From: Darksidea phi
Taxonomy: Eukaryota > Ascomycota > Dothideomycetes > Pleosporales > Lentitheciaceae
Assembly (NCBI GenBank): GCA_030770425.1
Contig: JASJFT010000061.1
Coordinates: forward strand, 124,001-188,000
Reading direction: 5' to 3'
Length of the DNA stretch: 64,000 nucleotides
Positions 1 through 10,754 of the stretch are shown in pieces. Positions within the stretch are counted from its first letter, which is position 1. Every line of letters starts with the position of its first letter. The position numbers were made by a program, and so were the translations under genes. The notes under the pieces are model-generated. The model did not search any database. It was not told the DNA's origin and saw nothing but the letters and a program-made list of their open reading frames with translations.

Positions 1-299
1 AACACGAAGTCGGAGGGAACCACATAACTCAAAGCACGTCGTGGAAGACCGTTCGCACAGCAGGAACGAGCAAATATTCATTTCGATGTCAAACCTGGTA
101 TACTACAAAACTTGGTCCAGTCCACTAGCAATGCGGCGCTATGCACTAAAAAGAGCACTTCTTCCCTACTTCATGTACAATATGAAAAATAGGATAAACG
201 CCTCGTGCTCCTGCAGATGCCCCATCCTAATGGAGTCTCCTGCGTGGGATAATAGAATAACGATATCGAGGGTATCTCGGAATGTCCATGCCGACCACT
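1..299. other. 3' flank of RGP1, no gene seen
   Basis: This stretch lies downstream of the RGP1 stop codon on the minus strand. A short plus-strand reading frame (about 41-307) has no recognisable domain and runs into the RGP1 stop, so I read it as chance. Nothing else is visible. Confidence 0.6.
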
Positions 300-2887
300 T
301 CATATAGGCAAACCATCCTCATCCGGTTCTTCAGCGTTGCCAGTGACCGCGCCATACACTCTCACTGGCACTTGTACTTCAAAGCTTTCGGCAGGTAATC
401 GTTCCACCGCAGCTAAGACAAGGCCTCTATCATCTGTCGACAGCTCTTCTAGCAAGTCATCCCAATACGCCTCTTCTCCATCTTCGTAGGTGAGTCTAGG
501 CGTAATGAACTCTACCCGCAGTTTCCATTCTAGGTTGATGCCACTAGTATAGAACTCAGGCGTCGCGTTCGGCGGTATCGTAGGTGAAAAAGACAGTCTT
601 TGGGCAAATAGAGCATTCTCTGAAAAGTTTGCATACACTTTTCGAGTCACACGGTGGATCGATGCGTTCGATCGGAGGGCTATCGCCGGGTCCACCTTCT
701 CCGAAGACTCTAGCGAAACATGGACAGAATAGCATGGTATGTCTGAGTCGGTGAAATCAAGCACAGCGGACATGGTTTCACCTAATCTGTATGCAGGCCG
801 AGCCAGCATTATCACCGCCACACGTCGGCCACTCCGAGCAATCTCAAATCGGTTAGCGCTTTGATTGGCGGCGCCAGTCAGGTTGCTGCGTAGAATCGCG
901 AGATCGATAGCCTCCTTCATTGTGTGCGGTTCCTCTGTTATCGACGAGCGTCCAGGTACGGTCTCAGTGGGAGAGAGCAGACTCATGCTTGAATTCTGCC
1001 TTGGCCTGTCCAAGAGGTTGTCGACATATTCCAGAAAGTCGCTAAAAGATGAGGGGTCGTTATTTGCTTTTGATGCACCCGTTTTGATGGGGGAGGTGCT
1101 TGAAGTGCCCGTTGCAGGGTCAATACTAGAGGTTCGCGCTTGGTCGCGAAGGATGATGTACGGAGACATAAGGTCATGTCCGAGAATCTCGCCTCTACCT
1201 AAACTCAGTTTAGTCGTGGCCTAGCTATAAGAGAGATCATACATACTATTTACACTGCCAAAGACTCGGAAAGGCACGTCAACTTGTTTGACCTGCTGAT
1301 CCCGGGATGATCCTGGCCTCTGAGTACCGATGGTGAGATGATAGGCCACCTTCATCGAACGTCCTTTGTGACTAGGAGGAAGACCCCGCGGTAAAGTGAA
1401 GCTGTACGTGTAGCTGCGGCTCTCCCCTGGAGCCAATTGAAGATCGACAAATAAAATAGACTGTGGTGTTGTTATCAGAGGCACCGTCTTCGAGCTGGCA
1501 AGTCCCCGCATCTCTCGGATGCTGGACGGCTCTGAGGCGCCCAGCAAACCACCAAGAGATTCTCCGATATTGGACCACCCTAATGCACCAAACAAGCCAC
1601 TGTCGCGCTTCGTTCGTTCGACACCGACCACACCCCCTCCACCCTGCCCGCCTACGACACCCTTCCTTTTGACTTCTTCGAATGGCGCCTGATTTATCAA
1701 GGATCCGTCTAGGGTAAACGACCCCATAACCTGAGCGTAGCCCATCATCAGAGCTTCTGGGTGTTTGCGTTGTCCGGGCGGCGCAAGCTGGGATATTCGT
1801 CGATGGTGTACTGCCCTCGGGAGTAGGCGTGCCGTAGGTTGAGCTGTATATTCGGATGCCAACGTTTCACTAGAGTTGTTGCTCATCGAATAAAACTCCC
1901 CGCTACTCCTTGGTGTTCCATTCATACTAGAGCCGGACAGTATACGAGCTACAGGGGAAAGTGCTTCGAAATTGGGGTTCGATGGGGGTTCTTCAGGCGG
2001 CCGAGGGGACGCCTCTCGTACTTGAGGTGTACGTACGTGTGGACTGTTTGCCACATCGTTGTTGGCGGGGTAATCAGGGGAAGGATCGCTTGGTGGAGGA
2101 GCCGCGGGGAATTTGAAGGCTTGCGAGAAGGAATTCGATGCTTTCCGCGATGTAGTCGGGAGGGCAGGCGTGTTCGGTGTAGTGGCATTACCGGCTTTCC
2201 TTCGAGCGGGTCGCGCAGGTAGTACAAATTCGGGCGAGGGTTCGTGGACTATGGGCGGGGAGGAGGCCGCACCCGCGAGTGGAGAAGGATGTGTAGCGGA
2301 ACGATGGCCGGGCGAATTAACTACAAACGTGTTAAAAATAAGCGCAATCCAAGTGAACTGCACGTACCTGACAAGGGGCTCGGTTTGCCAGGCATGATCT
2401 GCAGGCTTGCGGACCTGCCATGCCCGCGCATCGGCCGTCTTGGAGGAGGTGCTTGATCATGGCTAACCTCTGTAGCCACATCGGTGCCCATTGACATTAT
2501 GGATAACGACCTCCCATGTCCCTTCTTATTCCCAGGAGTGGTGCTTCCATTGTTGAGCCCGCTGGGTGGGCCGGGCGATCGACGCTCTCCAACGGCGGAG
2601 GATGTGTGTACAGACAGTGTCGGCCGATGGCCGCGTATGTGCTGTGGCGGGCCTTGCGAGGTAAAAGAGGAATTGCGGGATACAGAGGGGCGCGTTGACG
2701 AGTGCACTGGGGGGAGCTTGCGCTGTCGCTCCCCGCCCGGCGCGAACCCATTTGCTTTTCGAATTGGCGACCGATCGCGGCCTTCTGAGGGTGCGACATT
2801 CTTGAATGTTATTGTGCATTCAATGTCTTCGCCAGCGAACACGGTGGAGTTCTTCCATTGCACGAACACTCGGATGTTCGAGGACAT
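300..2887 (-). CDS. RGP1: Rgp1, subunit of the Ric1-Rgp1 guanine nucleotide exchange factor
   Basis: Three exons read on the minus strand: 2887-2368, 2320-1247 and 1198-300, about 830 aa. Both introns (47 and 48 nt) have GT..AG ends, and the joins keep frame; the second restores a run beginning VNSRGEILGHD. The N-terminus MSSNIRVFVQWKNSTVFAGE is the typical beta-sandwich start of Rgp1 proteins, which is why I chose the ATG at 2887 over the GTG 12 nt upstream. A low-complexity Ser/Pro-rich linker (about residues 45-290) separates the N-terminal strand region from the conserved C-terminal half. In the known family Rgp1 pairs with Ric1 to activate the Golgi Rab Ypt6 for endosome-to-Golgi retrieval. 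The function is assigned by family; the gene looks intact. Confidence 0.9.
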
Positions 2888-3228
2888 GGTAGGGAGCACG
2901 GTCGGGGACGCTGACTGCGGAATCGTTGGCAGCTCATCGGCGGAGTCGGTCCGACGACATGACTTCTGTCAGGCATCAACTGCAAAGAGGCCGTAACAGA
3001 TTGGTCTGGAAGTTGCACCGAGAGTTGAATGTCACAAACACGGGACGATGGCTGCTCATGAAGGCGCTTCGTCATGCACGACCTCGGTGTTATGATTGAT
3101 CCGCCCCCGCAATAGGCTAGTCCGCCGGTAGGACATCTCAGACTCGGTGCGATTTATCTTTCACATCTCACATATTCATCATTCATGGCGCATACAGTCG
3201 AACAAAGAGAATGTAGCTAGCTAACAGC
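2888..3228. other. Upstream region of RGP1
   Basis: This 341-base gap holds the RGP1 promoter and the 3' flank of the next minus-strand gene. Short frames here are out of frame with both neighbours. No clear TATA element or repeat is visible. Confidence 0.5.
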
Positions 3229-3453
3229 TCATTCGTACGCTTCTCCAGGCACAAGCCTTCCCCCTGCCCCACGTCCGTCCTTGCCCCTAAACACCAACTC
3301 AGCCTTCATCCTGCCCTCCTCATCCACCTTCGTCGCCACTCTAACAGTCCTTTTCAAAGGCTCCATCTTGATAATTCCACTACCGCAATTCTCAAGCACA
3401 CTCTCCCTTGGCTGAGTCTTGTACGCCAACGCCACAAGCTCGTTTGCACTATC
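3229..3453 (-). pseudogene. Severed C-terminal tail of the preceding membrane-protein gene
   Basis: Directly after the TGA the same frame stays open for 74 codons to a TAA. It reads DSANELVALAY at once, which looks like the usual continuation of this family (DSxxELVALA). The rest is hydrophilic, including KRTVRVATKVDEEGR, and resembles the family's C-terminal domain. I see no GT..AG pair that would remove the TGA without breaking the surrounding sense. A single TGG-to-TGA change explains the break. It could also be an assembly error or an allele-specific mutation. Confidence 0.65.
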
Positions 3454-5870
3454 TCATGCCTCGCTGCTCTCCTTATGTGCCACAACCCAAACACTATGGA
3501 CCACGGCCATGAGCAAGTATACAGAGAAAACGACGTAGGAGATGCGTTGCCCTCCGCTTTTTAGAATCCAGGCTGTGCCGTATTTGTAAGTTGCAAAATG
3601 AGCTTTTATAGGTGGAAATGGAGGCGGGGTAGTTATAGGACCGCCGTTGAGGAAGATATCTGAGTTAATGGGGTAACAAAACCCCTTCTTCATCCCGAGA
3701 CTACCGTCGAATTCGGTTTGAAGGTCGAAGCCAATGCGAGACAGGGCGTCGGTGATGAAAAGATTTGTAAAATATCTACTAAGCAATTAGCAACGCTTCA
3801 AGTTTGATAGCTTCCATGGAAATAAGGGGCTTTTGAAATTTCCATATCTTCTCGGGAATCCTTACTCGAGCAATATCCGCGAATCGTCGTCCCGACCCTC
3901 TATCCACTTAGGGTCCGCCAATACGGATTGGTTAAGCAGCGCCTCGAACAACGTCTGCGTATAGTTGCTTCCAGGCCACGATTGCTCCGGCATAGGCAAA
4001 ACTACCCTATCAAACCTAGAGATTGGGGCAACGTTAGCGAGTAGCTCAGGTTGGCGTAGCCCAAATGTGCTCACCAATCTTCCGTAATTTCGATGGTAGG
4101 ACCATAATATGGCATATATATCTCGTCCATATACGAGCCACGAGCGAACTCATAGGAGCCACTCTCCGGCTCTGGCTGCTTCCCCACCTGGGCTTCCTGG
4201 GAAAAGAATGCACCAACGCCTTTTCTAAGGTTCTCCCCCTCGCCCCACCTTGCATCCACCACGCAACCTCGTGCAAACGTCAAATTTTGGTCTTGCGTAA
4301 TGAAAATTAGCCCAGCACTCGTTGAGTTTGCGAAGGCGGAGGGCATGTTAATCCACTCGGCGCGAGCTTGTCTGTGAGGAAGGTTTAGGCGTTGGAGGCC
4401 GTCCCACTTTTCTGGTAGGTTGAACGTAGAGACCTCCTCAATGGGTCCCTTCGACTCGGGAGTGCGCCAATTCTGATCTCTGCTTAGTACAGGGAACGCG
4501 AGTTTATTTGAGCTGTTGCTGTAAACCGGTATCAAATCGCCGCAAACAGTTCGTGTGATTGGCATTTTGCTCCAGGTGATGGCATATCTACCCCCATCGG
4601 CTACAAAATCTCGTAGGCGTCTGTTGCGGCCCTTGGCGAATTGCCAGGCAACACCGTCCGCCTCTAACAACTTTTGGATATGCCTCGCTATGGCTAAGGT
4701 GATAGTGACAGCGTGAGCTTCGGACTCTGACGTATAGTTGGAGCGCTGGTCTGGGACAACGCCATTGATCACGCGGGATGGAGTTCCTGGCATCAGTAAG
4801 CGCCACCCAGGACGGGTTGGTCCCTCAGTGCTCATTTCCGCGAACAGCGTTCGCCACCCACTGTGTAGGCATTGCGCGTTGAACCGAATAGGGCTCTCTT
4901 GACAGTATTTAGGGCCTGTATTGTTCGCATCCAGCTTGCGTGGGTACAGATCTGCGTCTGAGCCGCCGATGTAGAAGTTGGTAGAGGCTGCTGGGAGCCA
5001 AAGTTGGGTGGGAAGAAACAGAAGGGCTGAAGCAGGACCAACGGTTGACGCGACGAGGGAGCTGAGAACAAGCGTGAAAAGACGAAAGAACTTCGCCCGC
5101 AACGCCATCTTGAGGAAGAATCCGCTGAAGAACTCCGGAGCTAGTCATCAATAATACAGACTCTAAAGGTATCGCCGGTAGGAATCGCTAGGTTCCGTAA
5201 TCTACAGGGAACGACTTTGATTCTCTTTGCTTATCCGTCGTAGATATGTCAAGAAACCGGGAACTTACACCATAACCAATTCAGAGAGGCAAATTCCTGG
5301 CCTGCAGCAAGGAGTCCAGAGCTAATACCACTATTCAACAAATGGTGACGAACTAAATCGACGGCGATGACAGTCAAAGAGCCGACAATCGCCAACTCCT
5401 TCACGTTAATTAGCCCAGGACATCATGTTCCTTTGAAGAATTGATCAACGTACATGAAGTTTAGATGCAATTTGCAAGGCGAAGTCAGCTGTCTTTGAAA
5501 TTTCTGGATCGTTCAGATATCCAATGATATTGAATACGACCAAGAAGACTGTGACTGAGATGGGTAGCAAATGGACTCCGATTCTCGTGACTGCAGTAAG
5601 TCTTGATTTGCTCCGCACAATTTTTGGTGATTTAGCCACGGGATTTTCATTGCGGTTGTGCTCGACATGTTTCCATGCTGATGAGATTACTTTTAAGCCA
5701 ACGGATCGCAAGAAAGTGCGCGTCAGTGACTCCTTTAATGGTTTGCGCCTTAGTCGTATATTGTGGTTGTCTCCAGCTTGGACATCGGATAAGTCCCTAA
5801 CGGACGGGAGGAGGTAGTCTGCTGATTGCTGTCCGTAATTTTGGATGCTAACGGGAGACGATGACCGCAT
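3454..5870 (-). CDS. Conserved fungal multi-pass membrane protein, C-terminally truncated
   Basis: Five exons: 5870-5454, 5398-5269, 5140-4075, 4015-3866 and 3778-3454, giving 695 aa. All introns are GT..AG (55, 128, 59 and 87 nt). The joins recreate motifs I associate with a large uncharacterised Pezizomycotina family, such as GLLAAGQEF and LWSPEFFSGF. Predicted membrane segments lie near residues 98-118, 140-160, 200-230 and 665-688, enclosing a long, probably extracytoplasmic, region with N-glycosylation-like sites. The ATG at 5870 is the first in frame; the open frame runs further up only from a TTG. The frame ends in TGA at 3454-3456, exactly where relatives, as I recall them, have Trp in an EAWDS motif. 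Coding sense then continues in the same frame for about 75 codons (next entry). The shortened product could still be made. Function is unknown. Confidence 0.7.
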
Positions 5871-8800
5871 GTTAAGCTCGGAGCCTCCTTGATGGCACTC
5901 GGTCAATATCTCGTTGTTATGAGTTCCTCGAAGTCTTTAAAGGTGTCCTTAGAGCGGAGGCGAGATCCAGGAGGCATAACGAAACCTGCCCAAACCCACC
6001 CTTATAGAGCTTCCGCCTCGACAATCCGGCCTCAACCTGGCCCCCAACACGGCCCCCAATCGTCATGAAACGTGCCTCATGTCGTGATAAAGATCGCGAT
6101 ATGATTTGTGGAAGGATGATCGCGCAGGGATGCGTAACAGTGCATCCTGCATTACAAGCAGACGGATGTGCGGTCGATTGATATAGATGTGGTCTGATCT
6201 TATCTTCAGAGATCCAGCGACCATCAAGTACAACCCCGCCCAAGGCAGTACTTCTGGTACAAGCCCCTGTGTGCTGCGGATGCCGGTAGAACTCGAAGAG
6301 GAAATCCAGCCGTAAACACGAACACATGAATTCTATGTTTAGTTCCTGAGATGTTTATCCTGCTGTTTTCAAGGGTTTATAGCTAGTGCGCTATTATATG
6401 TCTGCAAAGACTGTGAGATTGGAAGTGATTGTGCGGCCATGTGGGATTGGCGAGGCTTAGAAAAAAACACGCCAAGTCAACAAATGGGAAGAGAGATATC
6501 ATACTGAGAAATGAGGAGTTCGCGAATTCATGACAAAGTGAACACGAAACCACGCATACCGAGCCGTGTAGAAAAGATAAGCCTGATATGGTATCCTTGG
6601 TTTTGCTATAAAAAAAATTGTGACCTTAGGAGAGGCTATGGAGCATCGTCGCTGGAAAGTCCACATATTTCTGGAAGACGTGAATGGGGCGATAGTGCGG
6701 TGGTGTTTTGGGGATCAGCTAGGAAAAACAAGACCGGAGTAACAAGAGGACGTCCTTCATAAAATCTCCTGAGCGTCCGATCTCGACAAGACGTCGTACT
6801 ACCTCGCGGTCTTGTACCCAGTATTCAAGCAATACTGGACAAAGCTTACCTTGCCCAGCCGGGCAAGGTGTCGACGTGGGGGAGGGGGTGATGAGATTCG
6901 CCACTACAGCCGACTCGCACACGGGCCGGGGCATTCAAAACAGAGGGCGACAGGGCGAAGCGGTAGTATTAGGAATTACCCACGGGAGGTACTTGTTTTT
7001 CCTTGGTTTCACACCCTATTCTCGTTGGTGTTGTTTGACCTTAGGTGTCAGAGGCCAACAGGATGGTGCACTCAAACCTAACTGTGGCACGTCTAGGCGC
7101 ATGTCTCCAACCACGGCTCATCCCGTCCACTGTGTTCCGCGCGCCCACCAAACGTCCCGATCAGTTCGAAACATATGCCGTCCCATTCGGTCACGAGAGC
7201 CGCAGCATTGAGCTCGCTCTGAGGCGGCACCTAATCTATACACATAGTAAGCCGTTGCGACGTTCTATCGCACCATGCTCGTTAACGATCTTAGGGCACG
7301 CAGCCACCTTACGCAATCTCTCCCTTCCGGGCAGTCCAAGGCGGGGATGGCTGCTCGTCAACAGCCTGTCCCAGTCATCCTTAGCGGCACAGAAATAGCG
7401 GACGCTTTCTCGCGCTAGCAACAGCACCCTTTCACTCAAACTTCCGACGACCCCATGATCGGGGAAGCAACCGTAAAACCCTCCGCTGTTGCGGCGGATT
7501 GCCCAACTTGACCCCTTCGACGAGTTATCCAAAGTGGACGGCGGTTCGTTCTCTGGGAACCAACCGATCCGTTGCGGGCAACCTTCCATGTCAGCAACGG
7601 CCTGAGCCGGTTGCCCACGCGGAAACCGATCAGCAGCGGCTTTATGCATGCTCTACCCGATGTGTCACAAAGCAGGCCCACCCTGCCCGGAGCGCGTCCC
7701 AAAATACGGGCGGGTAGACGAAACGTTTATTGCAGTATATGAAAGACTTCTACCTTTCCCCGGGCAATACAGGTTGCTTCTCCAGTCGTAAATTAAGGCG
7801 CGTGGAGGTGGGAGAGACATGCAGGCGTCGTGTTACCGTGAATAAATGGCTGGGGTGAGTGGATCGCAAGGGTCGGTGCTTTAAGTTATCATCCTGGCCA
7901 CCGTACTCGGCATCATGAGTCTGAAGATCAGTGCTGGCTAAATAGCGAAGTGAGACAGCGGGCGGCCGAGCTGGGTACGATGGGCGGCCATGTCCGGCTG
8001 CAGCGTGATGAGACATGATTTATTCGTGTTGGTATCAATGCCGAGCTGCCCGATTGAGAGCCTCCACAGAAGCGCGCGGCAGCGCCAAGACAAGGCTGGG
8101 AACTATGACAGTGCCCTCGCCCTCGCCCGTGGATAAGCAATGAAGAGCTGATCTCGCCATTTATCGTGGCTAAACGCCTAGTAGAAATGTAACCGTGAGT
8201 ATGGTACGGAGTAGGTTGCTAGTAAACCATGAAGCCGCCTTGTGAGACGCGCTGATCATCTGTGGACCCAGGGGCGGCTTGCTGAATCCTGCGCAACCAC
8301 ACTCTTCATGGTGAGGATCAATAAAGATCTTATCTCCACCGGCTTTGGTGCCTCTAAGAATAACAGCGAGTTTGTGCCTTAAAACAGGTGGTGGATGATG
8401 CCCATTACTCGCACTGCAGCACTCACGGAACTCAGCATCAAAAAGTACATTTTGCCTAGCCAATCTAACATACAGCTTCATCGCAGGTCGTCAAGCCCGC
8501 GAGTCGCTATGAAAAATAGAGATGCGCGATGCTATTGCATACCATAGTTGTTGGGGAGATGCTCTCCACGGTTCGCTTGTCGGCAATTCCTATTTATGAC
8601 GCGCAGCGCGGGCCCGTGGCGGTCGAACGCGTTCGAAATGGCGTATCTGGCGCCAGCGGTGAGAGGGCTTGCTTGATAGCGAGGGGGACGACTTGCGAAC
8701 TGGTGATGGGAAATGCGCCTTTCATCACTCTGTCTGCGGCTGCCCACAGGCAGACACAGACACTGCGGCAGCCTGGTTCCGCGAGAAAGACGGTCTGACC

Positions 8801-10754
8801 CAAAAGAGAGACTCCAGGGGCCAGGTACCGCCGCCCCAGACCGGTCTTGTGCCCAGAAGCAATGCCAGCTGCTGCATGCTTATGCGGCAACAAATCACCG
8901 GCTCCGGCCAGATTGCTAATGCAGGGTTGACACACTCTGCCGACGCGGGAGCGGAGAAAGCACTGCGTCAACAGCGAGCACGGACGTTGATGGCACATGC
9001 ATGGCTGGGCTGAGGCGCGAAGCTAAAATGAGGCCCCAGAAGCTTGTGGCCGCTTCGTTTTCCATGTGGAGAATCACCGCAGATCGGCCCAGTGTGGGTG
9101 GGTTTTCAACCCGCTCCAGTGCCTCGTGCGCGTCACGGTGCTGCTACATAGCAGCCCGCTCGAAACGCACCTTGCAGACACCCTTCTTTCGCCGTAGTGG
9201 TGCGCACCAAGCGCTGCAAGGGTGCCGTCTGCATCCGCGAGGTCGTTATCTTGTATCGAGGAGTGGTGTTGCTGAGTGTCCGGACGGCAAGCCCCTTTTG
9301 ACGGCCCTTTTGACGCGACATGGCATAAGCGGTCCCAGCCTCCTCGTAATAATGAGGAAGAGTCGCGGGCGGCGCGATGGGTTCCTGTAGGGCGGGCGGC
9401 TGAGCCGTCGGTCTCACGAGGCCGCCTTTCGGTCTGAGTGGTCCACGATGTTATCTTAGCTTCTCGGCCAAATGAGCACCCCGCAGTACAATCTACCATG
9501 GCGAAGAGAGGCGCCGAATTGATCCATCGGTGCATACCGACCACGAGTCTGTGGATGCGAGGGGAAAGCTCCTGCCGACATGTCGCGCACGGCAGAGTCA
9601 AGCGTGCGACAACGCTACTGGGCGTGGACGAGAGGACGATGCGTGTCTCGACGGGGGGGATGAGGTCGATGAATGCAGGAGTCGTCGACGGCGTGACAGG
9701 TCCCGGGGACTCGGCTGGTGTGGGCTTTGTTTCGAGATGGAGCAGGGTCATGTGGGACGAGGTTACATAACTTTTGGAGGGCCGGTGAAGGTGTTGGGGA
9801 AGAAGAGTGGCCGGGACTCTGCGCCGGCGGTCGGCATTCGCGCGCCTGGGTCCTGTTCTCCCCATGCCACTGTGGACTGCCTCCCAGGCCGTCCGTCTCT
9901 TGTGCGGACCACGCTGCCTGACGGCATTCTCGTAGGCATGCCCTCGGTGGGCGCATCGGGAGGGAGGCCGCCAACGCACCGGCAGGCAAGGAGGGACATG
10001 CCGGCGCGGCGAATCGATGGTGGTGCAGGGGGCTGGGGACGAGCGTCTGTCGTGTAAAGGCAGCCCTGGGTCCGCTATGGCCCGCCAAGAGCGTGTGGCG
10101 CCGCCTGGCTCCGTCAGATCCACATGCATCCACCCTTGTCGGCGGGCCCACGAACTGTCCCGCGTCCTATATTTTTTCGGTATGGCGTAAATCCACGCTC
10201 CTCCCGGTCATCCTGGTGCGTCCTGGCTTCTTGGCTGTGTGGGTTAGGGGACCTGACGAAGACGTTGGCCGTTCTTCGCGCTCATCGCCCTGCTGCTCTC
10301 CTTCCCTCCGCTCTTCCTCTCTCGCGCCCTCTGCCTCGCCTCCCATACCGCGCTTCTGCCCTCCCCTCCCTCCCACCGCACCACGCCGTGTCTGCCACGG
10401 TGACGGCGGATACCACCTTCGTCACTCCGTCCTCTTGCTTTGCTTCCGTCTCGGTGCTGCTTAGCGCGCCTGTCGTCGTTCTTCCCCGGCAACCGCCTTT
10501 GAGCGTGCGCCCCTCGGCTTGTCCTCCATCTCAGTAAGTCGACTCCACGCGTGCACCGGAGCGCAGACAATCCCTCCAGCCTCTCCGTCTGGAATACACG
10601 CTCACGGCAATTAGGTCTTGGGTGTGTCGCTGCTTGACGGCTCTCTCGTCCTCCTTCCGTCGGCTTGCTCGGCGCTTGTCTCGACACTTCGCCATCGCTC
10701 TCCTGTGCCATATAGATAACTTGGGGGAGCCACGCCGCCCGCCGACTGTCACGA
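5871..10754. other. Long intergenic region upstream of SSN6
   Basis: About 4.9 kb lies between the divergent starts of the membrane-protein gene and SSN6. Every frame here is short or, in the GC-rich part (8.5-10.7 kb), a long frame opposed by equally long frames on the other strand, as expected by chance. No domain, splice-supported exon chain, tRNA or transposon is recognisable. The right-hand 600 bases are probably the SSN6 promoter and leader. Confidence 0.5.
10293..10378 (+). promoter_or_regulatory. Pyrimidine-rich tract upstream of SSN6
   Basis: This stretch is almost wholly C and T on the plus strand, broken by few purines, and ends about 375 bases before the SSN6 start codon. Long CT tracts are common in promoters and near transcription starts of strongly or constitutively expressed filamentous-fungal genes. 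The role is inferred from position and composition only. Confidence 0.4.

Noticed and set aside
2484..2996. Plus-strand frames of 100-170 codons over the first exon of RGP1
   Set aside because: They are antisense shadows in a GC-rich, low-complexity exon; the minus-strand protein has the clear family start.
9074..10129. A 351-codon minus-strand frame in the SSN6 upstream region
   Set aside because: The area is GC-rich and has frames of similar length on the opposite strand (for example 9530-10057). The product is rich in Arg, Pro, His and Thr in no ordered pattern, with no domain. It looks like a chance frame.
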